This document shows positions 1 to 9,451 of a stretch of DNA of 64,000 nt, in pieces; position 1 is the stretch's first letter, and every line of letters starts with the position of its first letter. The DNA lies in the NCBI GenBank assembly GCA_047495785.1, contig JBLDXI010000046.1:1-64000 (forward strand), given 5' to 3'. This DNA comes from Lepidodermella squamata. Taxonomy: Eukaryota; Gastrotricha. The notes under the pieces were generated by a model, which had not been told where the DNA came from, ran no database searches, and saw nothing but the letters and a program-made list of their open reading frames with translations. The translations under genes and the position numbers were made by a program.

Positions 1-25
1 ACACATCTCGTGAGAGTAACGCCGG

Positions 26-631
26 ATCGTATCAATTTGGCACAGGTTGTAACTGAGCTGTATTATAGCAAAACAGAATCCTTGGTAGAAAGAGAGCATC
101 ACATATTCCCGATCGATCTGAAACCAAGTGGCGAGTATAGCGAACCGAAGGGTCATAGTACCGAATTACCCCGAAATTACTTTGTTGGTAAAGATTGTTA
201 CGGAAATTTCAGAATTCTAGGACTAATGATTATGTTGAACCACACAGCAAATTTGGGAATTTCGGAAATAGATCATAGAACCCAGTGACAATAAAAAAAT
301 TAACCTCGCGTTGGCAGGTCTGACTTGTCGGGCTTGGATTGCTACTTGGCACACAGCTTTTCGTCGAAACGTCGCAAATATTTGCTGTCGGCACGCATTG
401 GCAAGCCGCTGGTGTGACAGGCGGATTTGTGAACGGGACGAATTTAGGGCTATCATTGGTTTCTGAAGCGGTCGAGACACAAGCACTAGCCAGTTCAAGA
501 AATAATGACGATGAGCAAATGTAAGAAATCAGCAGAGATATCAAGCTATTTTTTAAAGGGAGCAGATGGGATTTCAGAATCGCGAGCTTATTTTTTGATT
601 TGTTGTTTATAAGACTACGTAAATATGACAT
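26..631 (-). pseudogene. Truncated copy of Cys-rich secreted protein gene (left arm)
   Basis: This is a mirror of the first part of the gene at 5364-6570: exon 1 at 631-305 and the first 32 bases of exon 2 at 57-26. At base 25 homology stops; the minus-strand frame would continue into unrelated residues and then leaves the window. The N-terminal hydrophobic segment and Cys-rich start are identical to the right copy, but the downstream exons with the FAACCQ motifs are missing from what is visible. It could still be transcribed from the shared promoter. A complete gene cannot be excluded because the window ends here. Confidence 0.7.
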
Positions 632-1204
632 TTCCTTACAGCCACATCTGAGTCTATTTAACCCACCTGAAAGCTCTGTATGGAATATTTCTTATAACGT
701 GACTACCTTCGTTTGAAGAAATTATCACGTGCTTGAGCAGACCGGAAAGTTTTTTCTCTTGACAAAATTATCAAGTATTCACATGTTTTATTACTCAGCT
801 TATACATCTTTATTACCTAGTCCGGCGCGAATTAGGCTAGATTCCAGACCTGAAACCTGAAGTGGATATTAGGGTTAAGTTTTGAAGGTGTGCCCAAAAG
901 CGAAACAATGATCGACCGCCTCCAGTGATTGGATTTGTTTTCACGAGCGATCACTCACGATGAAGAAAGTTTTTTCCCGAATATGTCACCAATTTCTCAC
1001 CATTTTTTTACACTACGACCAAAATAAGAAGCAGAATTTGTTTTTTTACCCACGTTGTTGTTTTAACACTAATCGAATAAAAATAGCGGGAATACAGAAT
1101 AAATATAATTGTAAGGTGGAATTTTCATTTTTTAAATCTGCTGAAAACGGATTTTCATTTTATTTCACCAGCCAGTTAGATACTTATTCATATTTGATTC
1201 TGAT
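632..1204. other. Gene-free part of left arm
   Basis: This is the spacer between the two minus-strand gene copies of the left arm, mirrored at 4792-5363. It is AT-rich. Short open frames here have no recognisable domain and no matching splice structure. It should contain the 3' end of the PPxY copy and the promoter of the Cys-rich copy; no clear TATA box or polyadenylation signal stands out. Confidence 0.5.
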
Positions 1205-1766
1205 TCACAAGGCTATGCTGTTGTTGTTATTAGTTTCCACTGGCTTATGAATAAGCAATAGAGCATAAGAGGGCGGAGCTTCGAAAGGCTGAACGTGACC
1301 TAGGTCACCGTTATTGCGACCAGCCAGCCATTCTAGGTCATTCGCGCGTTGATTTGTGTGCGGCCTGCGAATATTACTTCTGGCTATCACTATCACTTCG
1401 CCTTGCTTTTTTGTATGCTTCCGACAGCAAAAAGAAACGAAATATATGATTATGAATAAAATGAAGATGGGAATTAAGAAAGCCGGGTTAAATGGGAAAC
1501 TCGGCCCCTGCTCGAAGGCCATCGGCGGCGGGTGTCCTCCTAACGTCTCTCTCTGCCAGTCTCCGAGTCCTGAAGAATTCCGGATCTATTTCCACCGTAA
1601 ATCCTTCATTATGAATCCAAAAACTTGGTGTTCTGCCAATTTCCTTATATGAGCCTTTTTCGATTCGATAGCTTGGCGTTACGAATTCTTCAGAGGAATC
1701 CATGGCATCCACCTGGAATTGGAATACCAATCCGAAGAATAGTACAACGGCATAAAAAGTCTCCAT
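1205..1766 (-). pseudogene. Frameshifted PPxY single-pass membrane protein (left-arm copy)
   Basis: The inverted copy of 4230-4791. The first frame (1766-1488) gives a signal peptide starting METFYAVVLFFGL and a short ectodomain, and then stops. The overlapping second frame (1522-1205) carries the hydrophobic membrane segment, a basic stretch and the PPSY motif. The intact relative at 7083-7673 has all of these in one frame, so a frameshift separates the halves; the same lesion is present in both arms. As written, the longest product would be a secreted 92-residue fragment. See the right-arm copy for details. Confidence 0.75.
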
Positions 1767-2856
1767 AAAACGCGAAGTTTGATATGTTGCAAAATGAGTG
1801 TTTAGAGTAACAAAGGAGTCATCGCTAGCTTTTCTTATCGGCTGAGAAATGATAACTGCCGCAAACGCGGAATGTATGCAGGCTTTGAATCATTTCATAG
1901 GAATGGGAATTTTTTGTTAAGATATAAAATTATCAGCAAACTCGACCAAGTATTTGAGATATTTCACCATTTTTAGCAAATCTTTTCAACCTATTTTAAC
2001 GGTACGGAAAATGAAAGCCAAACGATTTTATGGTAAAAATAAAAAAAAATTCTACGCAAATGAAGATTGTCCAATTTATTTTTTGCAAAATTCATTTGGA
2101 GAAATAATGCAAACGGGATGAAATATCATGAATTTGTTGATGCAAAAAAAAAATAAACTTGAAAATAGTATTCGACTCTCGACTCGATTGTTTATGAGAT
2201 TGTCAGATTGTTTGATCTGCGCCTTTTCTGAACCACAGAGCCAGAGAACATCGCTTGCCCTAAAATGGAAATAAATAAATATTAAAAAAAAATAGTCCAG
2301 TTTATTATATTAGACAAATTGGCGGCGAAAAGAATCCTAAAATAATCGAAATTATATTACTTTTTCACTTTTGATCACCCTAAAATTAAAACTGAATTTT
2401 CATGATGCTATCAGAAGGGTGTGGCAATGTGCAAGGGCTCACCCTAAATCTTTGATTTCATAATATTTTAGCTCATACGAATTTAATTTTTCTGTTACCG
2501 ATTCCAATCAATGGATTATCGATATCGATTTTACTGATCAGTGATTTCTCTGATATCACCAGCCTTACGGTATACCAGGTATGTAGCTAGATTATAATTC
2601 CCAAGAAGATAGCACAATCCCGAAAAATTTGAAAAAAAATCTAAAAAATATTTGTGAATTTTTTTCCGAATATCCAAAAAATCCTAAAATTATTTAAACA
2701 TATATTAACATATTAAACATATATTATTTTCTGGATTTTAGAATTAATTAAAACAATTCCATCCATTTTTTCTACAGGAATCGTCGATTTTTTTTAAATT
2801 TAGATTGCCCAACCTTCATTTTTCCTGAATATTTATTTCAATTATCTCAGAATAAG
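1767..2856. other. Left-arm intergenic/intronic sequence
   Basis: No gene is seen. It is AT-rich and mirrored at 3132-4229. It contains one copy of the dispersed ATCGATAT-rich repeat (about 2511-2565) and a GATAAG-type site near 1833-1840 upstream of the PPxY copy. The segment next to 2857 acts as the intron-like 5' flank of the loop exon (T-rich tract, then AG at 2855-2856). Confidence 0.5.
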
Positions 2857-3131
2857 GTACCTGCGACGCCGCCAAGGATCTTAGCCATCCGTTGCATGCT
2901 GATAACTGCCATTTGCACCACGAAAATGGCACATGCACGCCGTTTGAAATCGCAGAGTTGAACACGCGAAATACGTCTGCGGTTCTGTTTTTGGGCGATC
3001 GATTCGCCGGCGGGCAGTTCTTCTTCGCGAATCGGCCTGATTTGAAGCCGCAGCAGGTTGTGACACCGAAATGTGGCCGGCTGATTGCATTCGATGCTGG
3101 CGAATATCATGGTGTTGGCGCCGTTACGCAG
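2857..3131 (+). CDS. Isolated exon of a prolyl 3-hydroxylase (leprecan) 2OG-Fe(II) domain
   Basis: The exon lies between an AG acceptor (2855-2856) and a GT donor (3132), and is open throughout. It encodes DLSHPLHADNC, with the H-x-D iron ligands, then a segment with LFLGDRFAGGQFFF and CGRLIAFDAGEYHGVGAV, where the HGV histidine is the distal iron ligand. This pattern matches the catalytic core of collagen prolyl 3-hydroxylases (HxDNC ... LYLNGDFxGGxFxF ... CGRxxxFxxGxxxxHGVxAV). The 2-oxoglutarate-binding Arg expected just after (G-x-R) would be in the next exon, which is not found; neither are upstream exons. Both flanking introns are the inverted-repeat arms. It is either one exon of a gene whose other exons lie beyond the window, or an orphaned exon. 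Confidence 0.75.
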
Positions 3132-4229
3132 GTACCTTATTCTGAGATAATTGAAATAAAATATTCAGGAAAAATGAAGGTTGGGCAATCTAAATTTAAA
3201 AAAAATCGACGATTCCTGTAGAAAAAATGGATGGAATTGTTTTAATTAATTCTAAAATCCAGAAAATAATATATGTTTAATATGTTAATATATGTTTAAA
3301 TAATTTTAGGATTTTTTGGATATTCGGAAAAAAATTCACAAATATTTTTTAAGATTTTTTTTCAAATTTTTCGGGATTGTGCTATCTTCTTGGGAATTAT
3401 AATCTAGCTACATACCTGGTATACCGTAAGGCTGGTGATATCAGAGAAATCACTGATCAGTAAAATCGATATCGATAATCCATTGATTGGAATCGGTAAC
3501 AGAAAAATTAAATTCGTATGAGCTAAAATATTATGAAATCAAAGATTTAGGGTGAGCCCTTGCACATTGCCACACCCTTCTGATAGCATCATGAAAATTC
3601 AGTTTTAATTTTAGGGTGATCAAAAGTGAAAAAGTAATATAATTTCGATTATTTTAGGATTCTTTTCGCCGCCAATTTGTCTAATATAATAAACTGGACT
3701 ATTTTTTTTTAATATTTATTTATTTCCATTTTAGGGCAAGCGATGTTCTCTGGCTCTGTGGTTCAGAAAAGGCGCAGATCAAACAATCTGACAATCTCAT
3801 AAACAATCGAGTCGAGAGTCGAATACTATTTTCAAGTTTATTTTTTTTTTTGCATCAACAAATTCATGATATTTCATCCCGTTTGCATTATTTCTCCAAA
3901 TGAATTTTGCAAAAAATAAATTGGACAATCTTCATTTGCGTAGAATTTTTTTTTTATTTTTACCATAAAATCGTTTGGCTTTCATTTTCCGTACCGTTAA
4001 AATAGGTTGAAAAGATTTGCTAAAAATGGTGAAATATCTCAAATACTTGGTCGAGTTTGCTGATAATTTTATATCTTAACAAAAAATTCCCATTCCTATG
4101 AAATGATTCAAAGCCTGCATACATTCCGCGTTTGCGGCAGTTATCATTTCTCAGCCGATAAGAAAAGCTAGCGATGACTCCTTTGTTACTCTAAACACTC
4201 ATTTTGCAACATATCAAACTTCGCGTTTT
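3132..4229. other. Right-arm intergenic/intronic sequence
   Basis: This mirrors 1767-2856 and has no gene. It holds a dispersed ATCGATAT-type repeat (about 3428-3485) and a CGATAAGA site at 4156-4163, about 67 bases upstream of the PPxY copy start. Its 3' half resembles the 5' flank of the intact relative at 7083: the tract around the GATA site and a TTTGTTACT-like stretch are conserved between both. Confidence 0.5.
4156..4163 (+). promoter_or_regulatory. GATA-type site upstream of PPxY copy
   Basis: CGATAAGA sits about 67 bases before the ATG at 4230, inside a flank conserved with the intact relative, where the site reads CTGATAAGA (6991-6999). Conservation between diverged paralogues argues for function; no binding data are implied. 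Confidence 0.4.
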
Positions 4230-4791
4230 ATGGAGACTTTTTATGCCGTTGTACTATTCTTCGGATTGGTATTCCAATTCCAGGTGGATGCCATGGATTC
4301 CTCTGAAGAATTCGTAACGCCAAGCTATCGAATCGAAAAAGGCTCATATAAGGAAATTGGCAGAACACCAAGTTTTTGGATTCATAATGAAGGATTTACG
4401 GTGGAAATAGATCCGGAATTCTTCAGGACTCGGAGACTGGCAGAGAGAGACGTTAGGAGGACACCCGCCGCCGATGGCCTTCGAGCAGGGGCCGAGTTTC
4501 CCATTTAACCCGGCTTTCTTAATTCCCATCTTCATTTTATTCATAATCATATATTTCGTTTCTTTTTGCTGTCGGAAGCATACAAAAAAGCAAGGCGAAG
4601 TGATAGTGATAGCCAGAAGTAATATTCGCAGGCCGCACACAAATCAACGCGCGAATGACCTAGAATGGCTGGCTGGTCGCAATAACGGTGACCTAGGTCA
4701 CGTTCAGCCTTTCGAAGCTCCGCCCTCTTATGCTCTATTGCTTATTCATAAGCCAGTGGAAACTAATAACAACAACAGCATAGCCTTGTGA
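4230..4791 (+). pseudogene. Frameshifted PPxY single-pass membrane protein (right-arm copy)
   Basis: Frame 1 (4230-4508, 92 residues) has a signal peptide and an acidic ectodomain with a TPSYRIE motif. A second frame (4474-4791) has the membrane segment (about 20 hydrophobic residues), a Cys/Lys-rich stop-transfer, the block DLEWLAGRNNGDLGHVQP and PPSY. In the intact paralogue 7083-7673 these parts are continuous. Alignment by eye puts an extra base near the CTCGGAGAC region around 4430, where the relative reads CTCGAGAC. No splice sites explain the switch. Known role of PPxY: docking to WW domains of Nedd4-type ubiquitin ligases. The lesion predates or was copied during arm formation. A sequencing error is unlikely because both arms share it, unless the arms are an assembly fold-back. 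Confidence 0.75.
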
Positions 4792-5363
4792 ATCAGAATC
4801 AAATATGAATAAGTATCTAACTGGCTGGTGAAATAAAATGAAAATCCGTTTTCAGCAGATTTAAAAAAATGAAAATTCCACCTTACAATTATATTTATTC
4901 TGTATTCCCGCTATTTTTATTCGATTAGTGTTAAAACAACAACGTGGGTAAAAAAACAAATTCTGCTTCTTATTTTGGTCGTAGTGTAAAAAATGGTGAG
5001 AAATTGGTGACATATTCGGGAAAAACTTTCTTCATCGTGAGTGATCGCTCGTGAAAACAAATCCAATCACTGGAGGCGGTCGATCATTGTTTCGCTTTTG
5101 GGCACACCTTCAAAACTTAACCCTAATATCCACTTCAGGTTTCAGGTCTGGAATCTAGCCTAATTCGCGCCGGACTAGGTAATAAAGATGTATAAGCTGA
5201 GTAATAAAACATGTGAATACTTGATAATTTTGTCAAGAGAAAAAACTTTCCGGTCTGCTCAAGCACGTGATAATTTCTTCAAACGAAGGTAGTCACGTTA
5301 TAAGAAATATTCCATACAGAGCTTTCAGGTGGGTTAAATAGACTCAGATGTGGCTGTAAGGAA
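4792..5363. other. Gene-free part of right arm
   Basis: The spacer between the PPxY copy and the Cys-rich gene, mirroring 632-1204. An AATAAA at 4832-4837 could be the polyadenylation signal of the PPxY copy. Nothing else is recognised. Confidence 0.5.
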
Positions 5364-6570
5364 ATGTCATATTTACGTAGTCTTATAAACAACAAATCAA
5401 AAAATAAGCTCGCGATTCTGAAATCCCATCTGCTCCCTTTAAAAAATAGCTTGATATCTCTGCTGATTTCTTACATTTGCTCATCGTCATTATTTCTTGA
5501 ACTGGCTAGTGCTTGTGTCTCGACCGCTTCAGAAACCAATGATAGCCCTAAATTCGTCCCGTTCACAAATCCGCCTGTCACACCAGCGGCTTGCCAATGC
5601 GTGCCGACAGCAAATATTTGCGACGTTTCGACGAAAAGCTGTGTGCCAAGTAGCAATCCAAGCCCGACAAGTCAGACCTGCCAACGCGAGGTTAATTTTT
5701 TTATTGTCACTGGGTTCTATGATCTATTTCCGAAATTCCCAAATTTGCTGTGTGGTTCAACATAATCATTAGTCCTAGAATTCTGAAATTTCCGTAACAA
5801 TCTTTACCAACAAAGTAATTTCGGGGTAATTCGGTACTATGACCCTTCGGTTCGCTATACTCGCCACTTGGTTTCAGATCGATCGGGAATATGTGATGCT
5901 CTCTTTCTACCAAGGATTCTGTTTTGCTATAATACAGCTCAGTTACAACCTGTGCCAAATTGATACGATCGGCGGCTCTGGCATATGCGTCAGCAACATT
6001 AGATTCTGTTTGGACAATGGGGGAGCCTGTAGCCTGTTGACCGGTGCGACAGTAAGAGAATACTAACCTTAGTGTTACTGTAATTTGAACGATTTGTGAT
6101 CTCAGCTAGTGCCAGCGGAGCCCAATACATTCCATTCTTTCGCAGCGTGCTGCCAAGCGGTCGCAGCTGGCCGCTACACCTTCGCCGTTCGGTACGAACA
6201 CGTGGCTTTCGCGGAGCCAGGGAACACGTTCGCAACAGCTTGCATTGGCGCCGTGAGTGCAACGCCTTACCTTGTTTCTTCAGCCTCAGGAAACACCGGT
6301 AGCTGCGTGCGCTTTCCCCACTCTGCCGCATCTGCAGCTGAGGTAATCGCTCAAAACTTGGTAAGTATCCGAGACGTTGTTTGACCAATAGGTCAATGAA
6401 TGTTCCACTCTAAGATCACGAAACCACCCAACACATACGCCTATCCAACCTTCGCTGCTTGCTGCCAGGGCATTGGTGCTGCGCCAGGAGCAGCGATTGC
6501 GCCGTCAACAGTTAGACTTTATGGGCTCATTCTCGAGAAATGCACGGCATCGAACGTTGACCTAGACTGA
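5364..6570 (+). CDS. Cys-rich secreted protein with two FAACCQ repeats
   Basis: Four exons, all introns phase 0: 5364-5690, 5938-6051, 6106-6360, 6415-6570; 283 residues. Two of the introns are exactly 54 bp. An N-terminal basic stretch of about 30 residues precedes a hydrophobic signal or anchor (SLISLLISYICSSSLFLEL). A Ser/Thr/Pro-rich segment with paired Cys follows (CQCVPTANIC, CLDNGGAC). Two similar units in exons 3 and 4 each contain PNT..(5-6 residues)..FAACCQ. The family is not recognised; CC pairs with aromatic neighbours recall galaxin-type repeats like those in the gene at 13010-15776. The right-arm breakpoint at 5970 cuts exon 2, so the 5' part exists twice in the window. Extracellular location is likely. 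Confidence 0.75.
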
Positions 6571-7082
6571 TAGCTTCATTTGTGATTCATGTGATGTCTG
6601 AATCTTTTGCTACTTGGGAGAAAGAAGACAGGGACGTCCATGGTTTAAAAAGTTGCTCTGTGAGTCAAACTAATCCACCAGGAAAAATCTGTGTTGTAGT
6701 TACGGAAATTCGATTTTTTGATGCCTTACAGCAAGAGAGGTCAAGCAAGAAACCCTGAAAAAGCCACAGATGGCACTTTTTGGTCAGGCCTAAAATACCC
6801 GAACGTACCCCATAGTTAGAGGATTCTACTTCGCACATTGATGGTCAAAATTTCCCAAAAATAGAAAACTATCTAAAATCTAGCGTAGTTAACTGAATGT
6901 TGAGCCTTTATTGAAAAATCGAAGTACAATGAAATGATTCACAGCCTCCATTCTATCCGTGTTTACTGTTGCTATCATTTCGCGGAAAAGCTGATAAGAA
7001 AAGCTAATCTCTATGGCATATTTGCAATGAATCCTTTGCTTCTGTACTTTACACACCTATTCTGTAACTATAACTTCACGTT
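6571..7082. other. Intergenic flank with conserved promoter of the PPxY gene
   Basis: No gene is seen. The last 180 bases resemble 4090-4229, the flank of the frameshifted copies, including the GATA site. The first 300 bases show no recognisable element. Confidence 0.5.
6991..6999 (+). promoter_or_regulatory. GATA-type site CTGATAAGA
   Basis: It matches the core of the intestinal GATA-factor site known from nematodes (ACTGATAAGA) and lies 84 bases upstream of the ATG at 7083. It is conserved in position with the frameshifted paralogues. Confidence 0.45.
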
Positions 7083-7673
7083 ATGGAGACTTTTTATGCC
7101 GTTTTACTAATTTTCGGATTGGTATTCCGACTCCAGGTGGATGCCACGGATTCCTCCGAAGAAAACGAAACGCCAAGCTATCGAATCGAAGATTCATCTG
7201 AAGAAATGGTCAGAACGCCAAGTTATCGAATGCAGCAAGGATATTCCGCCTATAAAACAATCAGGCCATTTGCGTTTGAAATAAACCCGGAATTATTCAG
7301 GACTCGAGACTTGTTCAAAGAACATTTAGAAAGCAGCGGGCGGATCATCATCAAACAGGAGGCGACATTCCCATTCAAGCCGGTTTTCGGAATTCCCATC
7401 TTCATTTTCTTCCTAATCTCAGCTTTTGTTATTTATTACTATCGAACGCATCGACGAACGCCGGGAAGAGTGATAGCTAGAAATAATAATCGCAGGCCGA
7501 TGCCGCCCACAAATCGACATGCGAATGACCTAGAATGGCTGGCTGGTCGCAATAACGGTGACCTAGGTCACGTTCAGCCTTACGACGCTCCGCCCGCTTA
7601 TGATACATTGCTTATTCATAAGACAGTGGAAACTAATAATAACAACAGCCTTGAAAATCAGACTCAAAGGTGA
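7083..7673 (+). CDS. Small single-pass membrane protein with cytosolic PPxY motif
   Basis: A single exon of 196 residues. Order: signal peptide (1-20, METFYAVLLIFGLVF), acidic ectodomain with two TPSYR-type repeats (about 29-60), a membrane segment near residue 105-125 (PIFIFFLISAFVIYYY), an Arg-rich stop-transfer, then a cytosolic tail with DLEWLAGRNNGDLGH and PPAY. PPxY peptides are known ligands of WW domains in Nedd4-family E3 ligases and related adaptors. The frameshifted copies at 1205-1766 and 4230-4791 are its close relatives, and 16112-16786 is a probable distant one (same order, APPHF and PPTY motifs). AATAAA signals follow at about 7693. The biological role is unknown; topology and motif are inferred from the sequence alone. 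Confidence 0.8.
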   Translation: METFYAVLLIFGLVFRLQVDATDSSEENETPSYRIEDSSEEMVRTPSYRMQQGYSAYKTIRPFAFEINPELFRTRDLFKEHLESSGRIIIKQEATFPFKPVFGIPIFIFFLISAFVIYYYRTHRRTPGRVIARNNNRRPMPPTNRHANDLEWLAGRNNGDLGHVQPYDAPPAYDTLLIHKTVETNNNNSLENQTQR

Positions 7674-7923
7674 AATAGTTATCAAACTGGCTGAAATAAA
7701 AATAAAAAATAAAATAAAAATTCCATCTTTAGTGGTTTTTTATTTAATAAAAAAATTCCACCTTAACATAAAATGTATTCTTTTACTGTTTTTCTTCGAT
7801 TAGTGTTTGAATAACGGAGCGAGTAAGAGCAAAATTGGACATTAATTTGGTCGTGGTGAAAAATTGGTGACATTTGAGTGGAATAAATTATACTGTATTT
7901 AGGCGATATTTTACCGCTTTTTT

Positions 7924-9377
7924 CTACAGGATAACAAAGGATTCGCACAGAGCGCTGATGAATGCTCGTCCGGCTTCAGGTGTTCCGTAGGCCTGGCACG
8001 GTAAATCAGCCCAGCCTATTGTTCCAGCGTCATTCTTCATGAAGGCAACACAGTCCTAAAATCGCAAAAATTAAGCAATTTTTCCGATTTTTTCCCGATT
8101 TTTTACTAACCTGACTTCCACCGAATGCGTTATCCGGTTGACCGGGTAGGAAACCGCCCTGATTTCGGTTCTGAAAACCATCGATCCAGTTGAATGAATT
8201 GCTGCCACGGCTCGGTCGCCTAAGACCAATCCAAGCTCGGCCGGCAACGAAACTCAAATCTGAAATATTTTCCTCAATTTTTTTCGAAAAATAGTGAAAA
8301 ATCGATCTAACCGATATTTTTGAAGATGAATTCGTTTTCGATGCTGGATTTCAGGGTGGCTAGTGTGCCTTTATTAGCCGCACATGCTTGACTGGCTGTT
8401 TCGTATGAATAGTTGCCTTTGACCAGGAAGAAAGATTTTCTCATGACGAGTGGCAGCGGCAAATTATTCGTGCTGTGAGGCATGAGAGGCTAAAATGTTA
8501 AATTTAAAATTAAATTAAATTAAATAAAAAGTGTTATGATAATAAAATGGAAATAATTTGAAACTGATAGGTATTGAAATTGAAATTTATCACGAAACTA
8601 CTAAAATTCCTCCTTAAATTTCATAATTCAAAATTCCTAAATTTTAATTGAATGTTTTCAATTTTTAAATTAAAATTAAATTTTTTTACAATGTCGCAGT
8701 AATTTGATGAAGCAGCTTGGACATCAGAATCCGGGCCAGTTCTCGTTAGTGTTTCACACAACGCCCCGGCTGGTAATTTGCGCCCATTGACTAGGGCATC
8801 GCAACGAGCCGGGTTCCAGCCATTCTCCTGCATGGTCACGCAATCTTGGCCGCTTCGAGACGCACTCGCCGGGTCGCCGATCCACGTCGCAAAGGTGAAT
8901 GGCACGCCTGGCATGAGCGGAGTGTCCCACTGCCAGGCGTTGGGCTGGTTCGGAATGCGTTTGGCACCCAGCCAAAGCTGACCGATCCAGAATTTACCAT
9001 CCTGATACCCCGGAACTGTATTCCAGTCTAAATTTGAATTTTTCAAAATTTCAAAATTGAAATTTAGAATTTTTGAAATTTTAATACCGATCCTATGTCG
9101 AACTATGTGGTCTTCCGAGGCTGAATTAAAGGTGGCTAGGGTTCCATTTCGGATCCGGCATGCCGCATTGGCCTGGTCGTAATTAAACTCGCCGAAAACC
9201 AGCCAGAAACACTAATTCGATTTGTTTAGAATTTTTCAGGAATTTTAATTGAATTTGTCAAACCTTAACATGGCTGATATCCATAGGAGCTGACGGCGGC
9301 GTGGCTTGGCCATTAATTTCCGAAATCAACAGACCAATAATGACTGCTGATAAACTTCCTGAGATCATTTTTCTCAT
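7924..9377 (-). CDS. Secreted protein with two C-type lectin domains
   Basis: Six exons: 9377-9264, 9211-9088, 9027-8690, 8489-8312, 8259-8111, 8055-7924; phases join correctly, giving 344 residues. It starts with a signal peptide (MRKMISGSLSAVIIGLLIS). Domain 1 has CFWLVF...AACR, the WIGQLWLG core, and the closing Cys pair (CVTM ... CDALV ... LCET). Domain 2 runs from the NYSYETASQAC region through AWIGLRRP, NWIDGF and the last Cys pair (DCVAF ... ALCES). The known fold binds sugars or proteins extracellularly. The canonical EPN/QPD and WND calcium-sugar motifs are only partly visible (QPD occurs in domain 2, GQPDN), so sugar binding is plausible for domain 2 and doubtful for domain 1. Tandem paralogue of 9452-12378. 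Confidence 0.9.
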
Positions 9378-9451
9378 TTTGGAAAAATCTAAAATTTAAT
9401 AATTTGTTTTATAATTTTTCAGAAAAATCGAGATTTTCAGGGTTAATGTCT

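Larger units (their letters stand above)
26..2865. repeat. Left arm of large inverted repeat
   Basis: This segment is the reverse complement of 3127-5970 with only scattered one-base indels visible, for example one extra A in the right arm near 3160. Coordinates pair as left + right of about 5992-5996. The match starts at GATC (26-29); bases 1-25 do not match the right side. The arm carries, on the minus strand, a frameshifted PPxY membrane-protein gene and the 5' part of a Cys-rich protein gene. The inner end coincides with the splice boundary of the loop exon. The very low divergence means the duplication is recent, homogenised by gene conversion, or an assembly fold-back. Confidence 0.95.
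3127..5970. repeat. Right arm of large inverted repeat
   Basis: This is the inverted partner of 26-2865. Its inner end reads CGCAGGTACC, which straddles the 5' splice site of the loop exon. Its outer end at GATC (5967-5970) falls inside exon 2 of the Cys-rich gene 5364-6570. Because that gene continues intact past the right breakpoint, the right arm is probably the parental copy and the left arm the derived inverted duplicate. Confidence 0.95.

Noticed and set aside
960-1250. Open frame of 96 codons on the plus strand in the left arm
   Set aside because: Antisense to nothing recognisable, composition of AT-rich chance ORFs, no splice or domain evidence.
2847-3110. Minus-strand open frames opposite the P3H exon
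   Set aside because: They are shadows of the conserved plus-strand exon, which has the family motifs and proper splice sites.
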